This document shows, one piece after another, positions 8,785-17,165 of a stretch of DNA of 64,000 nt (the first letter of the stretch is position 1; each line of letters begins with the position of its first letter). The DNA comes from Peptoniphilus gorbachii (GTDB lineage: Bacteria; Bacillota; Clostridia; Tissierellales; Peptoniphilaceae), in assembly GCF_016908115.1 (NCBI RefSeq), contig NZ_JAFBDH010000002.1, positions 1 through 64,000 of the forward strand. Direction: 5' to 3'. The translations under genes were made by a program, and so were the position numbers. The notes beneath the pieces were generated by a model that worked only from the letters and a program-made list of their open reading frames with translations, did not search any database and was not told where the DNA came from.

Positions 8785-9907
8785 TTTTTCCTCCAATTAA
8801 TATTTCATCATAAATTTCTTTTTGTCTATTTCCCATGGATTCATGAGAATATTTTTCTATTACTTCTCTTTTTATATTTTCGCCAAGTTCCTTTAATTTT
8901 TCTCTATTGTCATATAAATCCAAAAGATATCTTGAAAGGGCCTTGTAATTTTTCACTGGGAATAAATATCCAGTGTAATCGTCCTTTACTATTTCTGGTA
9001 TGCCGCCAGTTTTTGTGGAAACTGTAGGTACAGATAAAAGTGCAGCCTCAAGAATTACATAAGGAAAGGACTCAGATATAGATGTCAAAACATTTATATC
9101 AATGGCATTCATGAAAGAATATTTATCCCTTACAAAGCCAAGAAAATAAATATTTTTTTCTATATTATATGATTTTGCCATTTCTTCAAGTTTTTTCTTT
9201 TCATCGCCATCGCCTGCTATTAAAAAGATTATGTCTGGATTTACTTCTAGGGTTTCTTTACAAGCCTTAATAAAAGTTTCATGATCCTTAACCTTATCTA
9301 GCCTTGCTGCAATTCCCACCAAAAGCTCACCATTATAATTAATCTTGTATTTTTCTAAGAAAGCAGTCTTTGGAATGTACTCAATTTTTTCTTCTGTGTC
9401 TATGCCATTGTATAGGACATGAATTTTCTTTTTGTCAAAACCTCTATCTTCTAGCATCTTTTTAAAATTGTCACTTACACAAATGTAGTGATCAAATTTT
9501 TTTAAAGCCATCTTATTTAGAGTAGTGTAAATTAAATTTTTGTAAAAGGAGTCCTTAAAGTCAAGCATATAATCTGAGTGGATTGTAGTAACCATAGGGA
9601 CATGTATTTTCTTTTTTAAAAACATGCAAATAAAATTAGCTCTTGCCCCATGGGCATGGACTAAATCGTATTTGCCATTATTTATTTCGTCACTTAATTT
9701 AGAAACGACGGAAAGGTCTGATCTTTTTTCTTGTGGATAAACTTCTATGTCGATGCCTCTTTCTTTTGCTTCATCATAAAAAGTATCTTTTATAAAACAA
9801 ATTATTTTACTTTCGACTTTTCCACTAAGGCCTTTCATCAAGGTAAAAATATGTGTCTTTGCGCCACCTGTGTCGCCGCCACTAATTAAATGGAGAACTT
9901 TTGTCAT
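8771..9907 (-). CDS. Glycosyltransferase family 4 (GT-B fold)
   Basis: 378 residues. The N-terminal Rossmann half starts V-L-H-L-I-S-G-G-D-T-G-G-A-K-T-H and carries the D-L-V-H-A-H-G motif near residue 85. The C-terminal donor-binding half has G-I-A-A-R-L-D-x-V-K-D-H and the S-x-S-E-S-F-P-Y-V-I-L-E-A-A retaining-GT4 signature (around residues 285-300). It should add a sugar to a lipid-linked wall-polysaccharide intermediate at the cytoplasmic face; donor and acceptor are unknown. It is the first gene of the operon, with a clear GGAGGAG ribosome site and its own promoter. Confidence 0.88.
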   Translation of the reverse strand: MTKVLHLISGGDTGGAKTHIFTLMKGLSGKVESKIICFIKDTFYDEAKERGIDIEVYPQEKRSDLSVVSKLSDEINNGKYDLVHAHGARANFICMFLKKKIHVPMVTTIHSDYMLDFKDSFYKNLIYTTLNKMALKKFDHYICVSDNFKKMLEDRGFDKKKIHVLYNGIDTEEKIEYIPKTAFLEKYKINYNGELLVGIAARLDKVKDHETFIKACKETLEVNPDIIFLIAGDGDEKKKLEEMAKSYNIEKNIYFLGFVRDKYSFMNAIDINVLTSISESFPYVILEAALLSVPTVSTKTGGIPEIVKDDYTGYLFPVKNYKALSRYLLDLYDNREKLKELGENIKREVIEKYSHESMGNRQKEIYDEILIGGKNENN

Positions 9908-9930
9908 AATTTCTCCTCCTTATCTTTTTT

Positions 9931-9959
9931 ATTATACAATAAATTGTAAATAATTTTAA
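9931..9959 (-). promoter_or_regulatory. Promoter of the polysaccharide operon
   Basis: On the minus strand TTAAAA (9959-9954) and a perfect TATAAT (9936-9931) are 17 nt apart, about 25 nt upstream of the GT4 start codon. Confidence 0.65.
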
Positions 9960-9999
9960 CTCTTTTGTTGAATAATAGCTTTCAAATGAATTAAAGACC

Positions 10000-10051
10000 A
10001 AGAGATTTATTTTTCTTAAAAGATTTATAAATTTTTTATAAAAAATCTCTT
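10000..10051. repeat. 9-bp inverted repeat upstream of carB
   Basis: AAGAGATTT (10000-10008) and AAATCTCTT (10043-10051) form perfect arms around an AT-rich 34-nt spacer. The right arm touches the proposed carB -35 box. It could be an operator or a weak hairpin. Confidence 0.4.
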
Positions 10052-10078
10052 GCAATTTTTTCTCAAAAGTGATTTAAT
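10050..10078 (+). promoter_or_regulatory. Probable carB promoter
   Basis: TTGCAA (10050-10055) and TTTAAT (10073-10078) are 17 nt apart. Transcription from here would include the hairpin leader at 10102-10150. Confidence 0.5.
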
Positions 10079-10101
10079 AATAAAGATAAAAAAATAGAAA
10101 A

Positions 10102-10150
10102 TCAGTCCAAGGACTGAGTAAAATCATGTCCTTGCGCATGATTTTTTTTT
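10102..10150 (+). promoter_or_regulatory. Putative transcription attenuator in the carB leader
   Basis: Hairpin 1 is the palindrome CAGTCC-AA-GGACTG (10103-10116). Hairpin 2 is AAAATCATG/CATGATTTT (10120-10128 and 10137-10145) with loop TCCTTGCG, followed by a run of Ts to 10150, a classic intrinsic terminator upstream of carB. CAAGGAC (10108-10114) is complementary to GTCCTTG (10128-10134), so pairing between them would open the terminator. The CAGTCC...GACTGAG core loosely resembles the PyrR-binding loop of pyrimidine leaders, but its loop is shorter than the consensus. Confidence 0.55.
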
Positions 10151-10227
10151 GAGCAAATTTAATACCTTAAATTTTTTTTGCCCATTTTTAAGAATGTTTG
10201 ATCTTTTATTTGGAAAAGGAGAAAAAA

Positions 10228-13200
10228 ATGCCAAGAGATAATTCGATTAAGAAGACGCTAGTAATAGGATCTGGTCCCATTGTAATAGGACAAGCTGCTG
10301 AATTTGACTACTCAGGTACACAAGCTTGTGAAACTCTAAAAAAGAATGGTGTAGAAACTGTTCTTGTAAACTCAAATCCTGCTACTATTATGACAGACAA
10401 GGGTGTTGCCGATAAAATTTATATCGAGCCAATAACTATTTCTTTTATAGAAAAAATTATTGAAAAGGAAAGACCTGATTCCCTTATTGCAGGCATGGGC
10501 GGACAAACTGGTCTTAACATGACACTAGAACTAGACAGGCGTGGAATTTTAGATAAGTATGGAATAAAAATTATAGGCACTGACATTGACGCCATAAAAA
10601 AAGGCGAAGACAGAGATATTTTTAGAAAAACTATGCAAGAAATTGGCGAACCAATTATCCAGTCTGAAATTGCAACTACACTAGAAGAAGGAAAAGTTCT
10701 TGCTAAAAAAATTGGCTATCCTCTAGTTATTAGACCTGCCTACACTTTAGGTGGAACTGGCGGCGGCTTTGCCTATGATGAAGAAGAACTTGAAGAAGTT
10801 TTATCTCATGGACTTAGCCTTAGCCCAGTAAATGAATGTCTTCTTGAAAAATCTATTCGTGGTTGGATGGAAATTGAATTTGAAGTTATAAGAGACTCTG
10901 CTGGTGAAAAAATCATTGTCTGCGACATGGAAAATGTTGATCCAGTTGGAGTTCACACTGGCGATTCCATTGTAGTTGCTCCTTGCCAAAGTCTTGATAA
11001 GAATGTGCTACAAAAATTAAAAAATGCGGCCCTAAATATAGTTGAAAATGTAAATGTTGTTGGCGCTTGCAATGTTCAACTTGCCTTAAATCCAGAAACT
11101 TTAGATTACGCAGTAATCGAAATTAACCCTAGAGTTTCTCGTTCTTCTGCCCTTGCATCAAAGGCAACAGGTTATCCAATTGCAAGAATTGCAACAAAAA
11201 TTGCCCTTGGACTTAACCTTTCTGAAATCGAAAACGAAACTACTGGCGACACTATAGAAAATTATGAACCACACTGCAATTATGTAGTTGTTAAAATTCC
11301 TAAATGGCCTTTTGACAAATTCAAATATGCAAATAGAAAACTTGGCACAAAGATGATGGCAACTGGCGAAGTTATGTCAATTGGTTCATCCTTTGAAGAA
11401 GCTCTAATGAAGGGAATTAGATCTCTTGAAATTTCTAAATTCTCTCTTGAATCAAAATTCTCTGAAGAAAGAACTACTGAAGAACTTAAAAAGAGAATTA
11501 AATTCCCAGATGACGAAAGACTTTTTGATGTTGCAGAAATTATAAGACGTGGACTTTCCATTGAACTTATCCACGATATAACTGGCATTGACCTTTACTT
11601 CTTGGAAAAAATTGAAAATATTGTTCGTGAAGAAGAAAATCTTAAAAAATTAAGTCTTGAAACAATGACACCTGATGAGCTTGCTAAACTTAAAAAACTT
11701 GGTTTCTCTGATAAGACTATTGCCAAGGCTCTTGGCGTAGAAATGGATGATGTAATTGAACTTCGTGAAAAAAATAAAATTCTTCCAAATTATAGAAGAG
11801 TTGACACTTCCCCATTTAGAAAGAATGGCGCTTACTATTATTCAACTTATGAAAAGACAGACGAAAATATTGTATCAGACAAGAAAAAAATAATTGTAAT
11901 TGGATCTGGTCCTATTAGAATTGGTCAAGGTATTGAATTTGACTACTGTAGCGTTCACGCAATTAAGGCCCTTATTAAACTTGGCATCGAAACAATTACT
12001 ATAAATAACAACCCTGAAACTGTTTCAACAGACTTTGACACATCAGACAAACTTTACTTCGAACCACTTACTGAAGAAGAAGTTAAATCTATAATTGAAA
12101 TAGAAAAACCTATGGGAGTTATACTTGCCTTTGGTGGACAAACTGCCATTAAGCTTGCAAAATATCTTCACTCACAAAAAATAAACATCTTGGGAACAGA
12201 CTTTGAAGACATAGATAGGGCTGAAGACAGAGAAAAATTTGACGAAATGCTTGAAAAATTAAAAATAAATAGACCTAAGGGACATGGTGTTTTCACAGTA
12301 AAAGAAGGACTTGATGCTGCTAAAGATCTTGGCTATCCACTACTTGTTAGACCTTCCTATGTACTTGGTGGTCAAGGAATGCAAATAACTTATGACGAAG
12401 ATAGTTTAAAAACTTATTTGCAAAGTGCCTTTGAAAGAGATGCTGAAAACCCAGTTTTAATTGACAAATATTTAGTTGGTCGTGAAATTGAAGTTGACGC
12501 AATTTCAGATGGCGAAGATATTTTAATTCCTGGAATCATGGAACACCTTGAAAGAGCAGGAGTTCACTCTGGAGATTCAATAACAATTTATCCAAGCCTT
12601 CACATTTCTGATGCCATAAAGGCAAAAATTTTAGACTACACAAAGAAAATTGCCAAGGCACTTCATGTAAAGGGCATGATTAACATTCAGTTCATCGAAT
12701 ACAAAAATGATTTATACATCATCGAAGTAAACCCTCGTGCATCAAGAACTGTACCTTACATCTCAAAGGTTTCTGGTGTGCCAATAGTTGATCTTGCAAC
12801 AAAAACTATGCTTGGCGAAAAATTATCTGATTTAGGCTACGGTGTTGGCATTTATAAGGAACCAAAACTTATGGCAGTAAAAGTTCCAGTATTCTCAATG
12901 TCAAAACTTAACAGAGTAGAAATTTCCCTTGGACCTGAAATGAAATCTACTGGAGAAGTCCTTGGAGTTGGAAAAGATATAGACGAAGCACTTTTCAAAG
13001 GCTTCTTGGCAGCAGGCTCTGCAATAGAAAGTGAAGTTTCAACTGTCCTTGCAACAGTAAATGACAATGACAAAGAAGAATTTATTGAAATTGCAAAATC
13101 TATGAAGGACTTGGGCTACACATTTATAGCAACTAAAGGAACTTGTGGGCTTCTTAAAAAAGAAGGCATTGAGGCAAGAGAAATTGGAAAAATAAATGAC

Positions 13201-13431
13201 CCAAGACCAAATATCTTAGATGTAATAAGAAATGGCGAAATCGACATTGTAGTCAACACTCCAACAAGAGGTGGCGACTCAACAAGAGACGGCTTTAAAA
13301 TTAGAAGAATGGCAACAGAATATGGCATCGACATAGTAACATCTCTTGACACCCTAGCAGCAAGAGTAGCTGTAAAAAATAAAAAATTCCACGAAGAAAA
13401 CATGGATATCTATGACATCACAAAATTTTAA
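10228..13431 (+). CDS. carB: Carbamoyl-phosphate synthase large subunit
   Basis: 1067 residues, full length. CarB uses ammonia, bicarbonate and two ATP to make carbamoyl phosphate for pyrimidine and arginine synthesis. The two homologous ATP-grasp halves begin with [11 protein letters not shown] (near residue 12) and [11 protein letters not shown] (near residue 557). An oligomerisation segment lies between, and an allosteric MGS-like domain occupies about residues 935-1067. I chose the ATG at 10228 because AAAGGAG precedes it at ideal spacing; the frame extends 30 nt further upstream without support. The glutaminase subunit gene carA is not adjacent, so carB stands alone here, probably controlled by the hairpin leader. 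Confidence 0.96.
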   Translation: MPRDNSIKKTLVIGSGPIVIGQAAEFDYSGTQACETLKKNGVETVLVNSNPATIMTDKGVADKIYIEPITISFIEKIIEKERPDSLIAGMGGQTGLNMTLELDRRGILDKYGIKIIGTDIDAIKKGEDRDIFRKTMQEIGEPIIQSEIATTLEEGKVLAKKIGYPLVIRPAYTLGGTGGGFAYDEEELEEVLSHGLSLSPVNECLLEKSIRGWMEIEFEVIRDSAGEKIIVCDMENVDPVGVHTGDSIVVAPCQSLDKNVLQKLKNAALNIVENVNVVGACNVQLALNPETLDYAVIEINPRVSRSSALASKATGYPIARIATKIALGLNLSEIENETTGDTIENYEPHCNYVVVKIPKWPFDKFKYANRKLGTKMMATGEVMSIGSSFEEALMKGIRSLEISKFSLESKFSEERTTEELKKRIKFPDDERLFDVAEIIRRGLSIELIHDITGIDLYFLEKIENIVREEENLKKLSLETMTPDELAKLKKLGFSDKTIAKALGVEMDDVIELREKNKILPNYRRVDTSPFRKNGAYYYSTYEKTDENIVSDKKKIIVIGSGPIRIGQGIEFDYCSVHAIKALIKLGIETITINNNPETVSTDFDTSDKLYFEPLTEEEVKSIIEIEKPMGVILAFGGQTAIKLAKYLHSQKINILGTDFEDIDRAEDREKFDEMLEKLKINRPKGHGVFTVKEGLDAAKDLGYPLLVRPSYVLGGQGMQITYDEDSLKTYLQSAFERDAENPVLIDKYLVGREIEVDAISDGEDILIPGIMEHLERAGVHSGDSITIYPSLHISDAIKAKILDYTKKIAKALHVKGMINIQFIEYKNDLYIIEVNPRASRTVPYISKVSGVPIVDLATKTMLGEKLSDLGYGVGIYKEPKLMAVKVPVFSMSKLNRVEISLGPEMKSTGEVLGVGKDIDEALFKGFLAAGSAIESEVSTVLATVNDNDKEEFIEIAKSMKDLGYTFIATKGTCGLLKKEGIEAREIGKINDPRPNILDVIRNGEIDIVVNTPTRGGDSTRDGFKIRRMATEYGIDIVTSLDTLAARVAVKNKKFHEENMDIYDITKF

Positions 13432-13495
13432 TTAAAATTTTTGAATTTATAATTTAATTTGTAAATTAAGAATATAAAATTTAAGACAAAAAATT

Positions 13496-13521
13496 AGCCT
13501 TGGTGTAGGAACATCAAGGCT
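13496..13521. terminator. Bidirectional terminator between carB and the DUF3783 gene
   Basis: Stem AGCCTTGGTGT/ACATCAAGGCT (11 bp with one G-U pair, loop AGGA), A-rich on the left and T-rich on the right. It serves the two converging genes. Confidence 0.85.
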
Positions 13522-13527
13522 TTATTT

Positions 13528-14049
13528 TTATTTAATATCTAATTTTTCTCTCAAATCTTTTATGGCTGAGTCAAGTTTTTCCTCGTCGAGCTCTCTATTT
13601 TTATTTTCTATGGCTTTTTCTACTAGGTCCATAAGTTGGTCGTCCCTGTCATTTTCAAGCCTATCTAAGGCAATTTTTACCAGCCCGCCGAGTTCTCTAA
13701 ATTTTGTGACAACCCTATGCTCATCAGCAATATGACCCATTAAAAAGGCAAAGGTCCAGTCTGCATTAGTCTTTGTTAAGACGCATTTGTTGTCAACCAT
13801 TACTCCCTCTTTTTTTAGGGCAATTAAAAAGTCCTGCAAAATATTTCTGTCAAAGTCAGAAAATACCATTAATTTATTTTCGTCTTCCACAAGATCATTT
13901 TCTCCCAAATCTAAATTAAAGAGTTCGCCAACTTTTTTCTCTAAGTCATTTTTTGCAATTTTATTTATTTCAATGCCAAATTCACTTGCCACATTTTCTG
14001 TGATTTTTGTCTTTTCTTCTTCTAATCCATATAATAAAATTTTTTTCAC
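13528..14049 (-). CDS. DUF3783 domain protein
   Basis: 173 residues, soluble. The central part (about residues 55-112) has the DUF3783 pattern: L-M-V-F-S-D-F-D, then K-x-V-L-T-x-T-N-x-x-W-T-F and an E-H at the end. The C-terminal 50 residues are highly charged and helical. The function of this family is unknown. It is monocistronic, ribosome site GGGAGG, and diverges from the hotdog gene with a palindrome between them. Confidence 0.75.
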   Translation of the reverse strand: MKKILLYGLEEEKTKITENVASEFGIEINKIAKNDLEKKVGELFNLDLGENDLVEDENKLMVFSDFDRNILQDFLIALKKEGVMVDNKCVLTKTNADWTFAFLMGHIADEHRVVTKFRELGGLVKIALDRLENDRDDQLMDLVEKAIENKNRELDEEKLDSAIKDLREKLDIK

Positions 14050-14070
14050 ATTAACACCTCCCTTTTATTT

Positions 14071-14098
14071 TACCCAATTTTAATATATTTATTGGGTA
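14071..14098. promoter_or_regulatory. Palindromic operator-like site between divergent genes
   Basis: TACCCAAT (14071-14078) and ATTGGGTA (14091-14098) are perfect 8-bp arms around a 12-bp AT spacer. They lie midway between the DUF3783 gene and the hotdog gene, where both promoters must be. This suggests a shared repressor site. Confidence 0.5.
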
Positions 14099-14119
14099 TA
14101 TTATTATTGAGGTGTTTTT

Positions 14120-14497
14120 ATGAGACTAAATAAGGGTGACGAAGTTATATATGAAAGAGTTTTTACTGAAAAAGATTTGAGGGACTATGCAGAAAATGCA
14201 AACTTTTGGGGCAAGCACCACGAAAGTCCAAATGACAAGGGCGAATATCTCTTACAGGGTCTACTTACTGCAAGTCTTACTAATAAAATTGGCGGCGACT
14301 ACGATATTTTGATGTATCGCATGGAGTTCGATTTTATAAAAAAGGCTTACACTGGAAGGAAAATAAGATGCGTAAACCTAGTTGAAAACCTAGAAAATAA
14401 GCGTGGAAAAAATTTTATCGACATAATTTCAGATGTCTATGACGAAAATGGCGACCATCTCCTTCATGGATTTTTAAGGGGGATTTTATTAGATTAA
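14120..14497 (+). CDS. Hotdog-fold (MaoC/FabZ-like) protein
   Basis: 125 residues, the size of one hotdog domain. The start (L-N-K-G-D-E-V-I-Y-E-R-V-F-T-E-K-D-L), the central Q-G-L-L-T-A-S-L helix and a strand-rich second half are typical of MaoC-like dehydratases and related acyl-CoA hotdog proteins. The canonical D-x(4)-H active-site spacing of (R)-hydratases is not obvious, so it may be a thioesterase-like or non-catalytic member. GAGGTG ribosome site; a terminator follows directly, so it is monocistronic. Substrate unknown. Confidence 0.6.
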   Translation: MRLNKGDEVIYERVFTEKDLRDYAENANFWGKHHESPNDKGEYLLQGLLTASLTNKIGGDYDILMYRMEFDFIKKAYTGRKIRCVNLVENLENKRGKNFIDIISDVYDENGDHLLHGFLRGILLD

Positions 14498-14518
14498 GTG
14501 TGGGAAGCTTCCTACACT
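14497..14518 (+). terminator. Terminator of the hotdog gene
   Basis: AGTGTGGGA/TCCTACACT stem around AGCT, followed by a T-rich run. It overlaps the stop codon. Confidence 0.8.
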
Positions 14519-14615
14519 TTTTCTTTTGCCACTTAACTAAATTTCTCAACCACTTAGAGAAGATTTATTTACTTTTTCTTTTCAAGGTTTATATTATAAG
14601 TAAAGGAGGTCAGAA

Positions 14616-15056
14616 ATGGATTTTGAAATTAAAATTGATGAAAATTATAAGGTACCCAAGGCTCTTGTCTACACTAATAAAGTTACAGAAGAAGTTTTAA
14701 GGCTGAAGTCCTTTGTGCTAGAAAATTCTGAAAATTTGTTAATTGGTTTTCTTGATGAGAAGATAAAAATTTTAAAGCCTGCAAAGATTTATAGGATTTA
14801 CACAGAGGATTCAAGGGTCTTTGCCGAATCTCTCCATGAAAAATATTTAGTGAAAAAGAGAATTTATCAGCTGGAAGATATGCTGAAGGCGAAAAATTTT
14901 GTTAGGATTTCAAACTCTGAACTCATCAACCTAAACTTAGTTGATAGCTTCGACTTGTCCTACTCTGGAACTATTTCTGTCACTATGAAAAATAAGTCCA
15001 AGACCTTCGTATCTCGAAGATATGTGAAAAAAATTAAAACTACTTTAGGTATATGA
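14616..15056 (+). CDS. LytTR DNA-binding regulator
   Basis: 146 residues. The C-terminal half (about 60-146) is a LytTR domain: I-Y-R-I-Y-T-E-D-S-R-V-F-A near residue 65, then F-V-R-I-S-N-S-E-L-I-N-L-N near residue 105, and the final basic F-V-S-R-R-Y-V-K-K-I-K. It lacks a receiver domain, so it is a stand-alone regulator. AAAGGAGG ribosome site. The next gene, 9 nt downstream, encodes a DUF3021 membrane protein. LytTR-DUF3021 pairs are a recurrent two-gene unit in Firmicutes in which the membrane partner often restrains the regulator. The target genes are not evident here. Confidence 0.85.
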   Translation: MDFEIKIDENYKVPKALVYTNKVTEEVLRLKSFVLENSENLLIGFLDEKIKILKPAKIYRIYTEDSRVFAESLHEKYLVKKRIYQLEDMLKAKNFVRISNSELINLNLVDSFDLSYSGTISVTMKNKSKTFVSRRYVKKIKTTLGI

Positions 15057-15065
15057 GGTGATTTT

Positions 15066-15518
15066 ATGAAAAAAATTATTAGTCGAATGGTAAATGGTCT
15101 TTTGATTTGTGAATTTATTTTGCTTGTCATTTCCCTAATTATGTCCTATATTTTTACTGATGGAGATTTTTCTATTGCAAACCCAAGCTTAATAGAAAGC
15201 TCTAAGTCAGTCTTTGCGGCAAACTTTTTGTCAATTTGTCTTAGTGGAATTCTTGGCATGGTCTTTGGTCTTGCCTCTGTAATTTGGGAAGAAGAAAAAC
15301 TTTCAATACTTACAAGAACCATCATCCACTTTCTCTTAACTGCATCCACTATGGTTTTTGTGGGCTACAAGCTCTACTGGTTCCAAAAGTCCCCTTTGTC
15401 CCTTGCCATCTTCCTTGGCATTTACCTTTTAATCTATCTTGTAATTTGGTTTGTTGAATACACACTTGCCAAGAGGGACATAGCAAGATTAAATGAAAAA
15501 TTAAAAAATAATATGTAA
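15066..15518 (+). CDS. DUF3021 family membrane protein, LytTR partner
   Basis: 150 residues with four hydrophobic helices (about 9-30, 50-73, 85-103, 112-131) and a charged cytoplasmic tail. Size, topology and position right after a LytTR gene fit DUF3021. It likely acts at the membrane as a sensor or antagonist of the regulator; this is inferred from the gene pair. A terminator follows. Confidence 0.8.
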   Translation: MKKIISRMVNGLLICEFILLVISLIMSYIFTDGDFSIANPSLIESSKSVFAANFLSICLSGILGMVFGLASVIWEEEKLSILTRTIIHFLLTASTMVFVGYKLYWFQKSPLSLAIFLGIYLLIYLVIWFVEYTLAKRDIARLNEKLKNNM

Positions 15519-15524
15519 AAAAAT

Positions 15525-15557
15525 GCCAGCTTATGAATTAATTTCATGAGCTGGTGC
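15525..15557 (+). terminator. Terminator of the LytTR-DUF3021 unit
   Basis: CCAGCTTATGAA/TTCATGAGCTGG stem with one G-U pair and a 5-nt loop, then a T run. Confidence 0.85.
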
Positions 15558-15592
15558 TTTTTTTACTTGTAAATTTTTTTCAAATTTTTTAC

Positions 15593-15647
15593 TTGACTAA
15601 TAAAATTTTCAGAAATATAATTTTGTTAGAAAGTATGATTTTCTAAC
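15593..15647 (+). promoter_or_regulatory. Promoter and palindromic operator of the toxin-antitoxin operon
   Basis: TTGACT (15593-15598) and TATAAT (15616-15621) are 17 nt apart, close to consensus. A perfect 8-bp inverted repeat, GTTAGAAA (15625-15632) and TTTCTAAC (15640-15647), sits over the start site, just before the AAGGAGG ribosome site. This is the expected place for autorepression by the AbrB-type antitoxin. Confidence 0.75.
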
Positions 15648-15660
15648 TAAGGAGGCTCTC

Positions 15661-15918
15661 ATGTTAGTTGAATTAAAAGCAAAGTCACAAGTAACTATAC
15701 CCAAAGATATTATTAATTCCATGAAATTAAGTCAAGGCGACCAGTTTGAAATCCTTGAAGATAATGGAAAAATTATTCTTGTTCCAGTTGCAATTTATCC
15801 CAGCCATGTTATTGAAAATATAAAAGAATCTGTGGAAGAAATTAAAGAAAACATAAAAAGGGGTCAACAACCAGTTTTTGATTCTCTAGATTCTTTATTT
15901 GAAGAGTTGGATAAATAA
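15661..15918 (+). CDS. AbrB/MazE-like antitoxin
   Basis: 85 residues. The first 47 form a swapped-hairpin AbrB domain (L-K-A-K-S-Q-V-T-I-P-K-D-I, then G-D-Q-F-E-I-L-E). The C-terminal 35 residues are charged and end L-D-S-L-F-E-E-L-D-K, a typical antitoxin tail that wraps the toxin. Its stop codon overlaps the toxin start by 1 nt (TAATG). It probably binds the palindrome in its own promoter. Pairing of AbrB-type antitoxins with RelE-type toxins is less common than MazE-MazF or RelB-RelE, but is known. Confidence 0.8.
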   Translation: MLVELKAKSQVTIPKDIINSMKLSQGDQFEILEDNGKIILVPVAIYPSHVIENIKESVEEIKENIKRGQQPVFDSLDSLFEELDK

Positions 15919-16172
15919 TGTCTTTTAAAATTACTTTTTTAAAACATTATAAAAAGTTATCTAATGTAGAAAAAAATCAGTTTAAAAATAAATTAAAAAT
16001 TTTTATAGAAAATCCTACTCACCCATCTCTAAGAACTAAAAAAAATAAAGGTTTATACAATACTTGGGAATCATCAATCAATATGGACATAAGAATTATT
16101 TGGTTCTACCAAGATGACGAACTTATTTTTTTAATCGATACAGGGCACCATGATATTTTAAATAACTTATAA
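15918..16172 (+). CDS. RelE/ParE-superfamily toxin
   Basis: 84 residues, basic, matching RelE/YafQ-like mRNA interferases in size and pattern: F-K-I-T-F-L-K-H-Y-K-K-L near the start, P-T-H-P-S-L-R-T-K-K in the middle, then the R-I-I-W-F-Y strand and D-T-G-H-H-D at the end. The H-H-D terminus is typical of the YafQ/RelE-StbE subgroup. Such toxins cut ribosome-bound mRNA. It is translationally coupled to the antitoxin. No inactivating lesion is visible. Confidence 0.8.
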   Translation: MSFKITFLKHYKKLSNVEKNQFKNKLKIFIENPTHPSLRTKKNKGLYNTWESSINMDIRIIWFYQDDELIFLIDTGHHDILNNL

Positions 16173-16188
16173 TTTATTGCATTAAAAA

Positions 16189-16210
16189 TCCACATCAGCT
16201 TTGATGTGGA
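16189..16210. terminator. Bidirectional terminator between toxin and glyoxalase genes
   Basis: TCCACATCA/TGATGTGGA perfect 9-bp stem, GCTT loop, A-rich to the left. It serves the converging toxin and glyoxalase genes. Confidence 0.8.
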
Positions 16211-16222
16211 CTTTATCTTTAT

Positions 16223-16597
16223 TTATTTTTCTCCAATTACTTCAATTTTATATCCGTCTGGGTCTTTTACAAAGAAGTAGGAATCTGATTTGTCAGAAAG
16301 TGCTTTTAGTTCTGTGACATCATAACCTTTATTTTTTAATTCTTCCCTAAAGGCTTTTATGTCCTTGTGAGAAATGGCAATGTGACCGTAGCCGTCGCCA
16401 ATTGTGTAGTCCCTTCCGTCATAATTATGTGTCAGCTCAAGTTCATAGGGTGAGTCTTCTAGCTTTAAATATAAAAGTGTAAATTCATCTTCTGGAAAAT
16501 CCTTGCGCCTTGATTCAACAAAACCCAGGGCTTCTTTATAAAACCTTTCAGATCTTTCCAAGTCCTTTACTCTAATCATTGTGTGTAAAAATTTCAT
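16223..16597 (-). CDS. gloA: Lactoylglutathione lyase-like VOC protein (glyoxalase I)
   Basis: 124 residues, two VOC beta-alpha-beta-beta-beta modules. The expected metal ligands are present: His5, Glu54 (in Y-E-L-E-L-T-H-N), His72 (G-Y-G-H-I-A) and Glu119 (Y-K-I-E-V). It isomerises the methylglyoxal-thiol adduct; in an anaerobe the thiol may not be glutathione. Ribosome site GGAGG. Monocistronic between its own promoter and the bidirectional terminator. Confidence 0.88.
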   Translation of the reverse strand: MKFLHTMIRVKDLERSERFYKEALGFVESRRKDFPEDEFTLLYLKLEDSPYELELTHNYDGRDYTIGDGYGHIAISHKDIKAFREELKNKGYDVTELKALSDKSDSYFFVKDPDGYKIEVIGEK

Positions 16598-16614
16598 AAG
16601 ATCCCTCCAATTTA

Positions 16615-16644
16615 TTTATACCAATAATTTAGTTCGGTACTCAA
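16615..16644 (-). promoter_or_regulatory. Promoter of the glyoxalase gene
   Basis: TTGAGT (16644-16639) and TATAAA (16620-16615), 18 nt apart, with an extended -10 (TGG before TATAAA). Confidence 0.55.
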
Positions 16645-16655
16645 AAACTGCAAAA

Positions 16656-16692
16656 AAATATCTATTGAAAATTTTGCAATCAATAGATATTT
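16656..16692 (-). terminator. Terminator after the 155-residue ORF
   Basis: Perfect 13-bp stem AAATATCTATTGA/TCAATAGATATTT, 11-nt loop, followed on the minus strand by Ts. It is the first clear terminator downstream of the V-ATPase operon. Confidence 0.85.
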
Positions 16693-16697
16693 CAACT

Positions 16698-17165
16698 TTA
16701 TAAGTTGTTATAGAAAAATTCAATGTTTGTCAAATATTCTAAATAGTTAATTGAATCTTTTTTCCTATCATCTTCTGATATTCCTTTATACAGAAAAATT
16801 TCTTCAAAAATAATATGTTGACCTATGCTAAAATATTGTGTATTTTTTTCGAATACAAGATAATAATAATCTGATTTGTTATAAGTTTCATTTTCTAAAA
16901 AATAAATTTCTGTCTTTTCATTTTTAGGTATTTTATATATAACAATTTCTAAAATTTCATCAGAAAATTTGTAAGTGTATGGATGATTTATCAGATTCAT
17001 TAAAATAAAATTAAATCTTACTCTATTGTTCTTTATATATTCTGAAAAGCTAATTTTATAAGCATCGTATCTGTCTTCTATCCAAGTTAAAATCTCATCA
17101 GATGATTTTTTTCTAGGTAATTTGAATTTTATAAATTTTCCCTTTAAATGTTCAGCTTGATTCAT
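16698..17165 (-). CDS. Hypothetical protein
   Basis: 155 residues, not recognised. It is acidic and basic in patches, with many Tyr/Phe/Asn/Lys, no signal peptide and no transmembrane helix; it should be a cytoplasmic alpha/beta protein. Its ATG overlaps the TGA of the decayed secreted-protein gene upstream (ATGA), so the two were once a coupled pair. Its composition is more AT-rich than the V-ATPase genes, suggesting later acquisition. With its upstream partner dead, it may now be expressed only by read-through. Confidence 0.6.
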   Translation of the reverse strand: MNQAEHLKGKFIKFKLPRKKSSDEILTWIEDRYDAYKISFSEYIKNNRVRFNFILMNLINHPYTYKFSDEILEIVIYKIPKNEKTEIYFLENETYNKSDYYYLVFEKNTQYFSIGQHIIFEEIFLYKGISEDDRKKDSINYLEYLTNIEFFYNNL

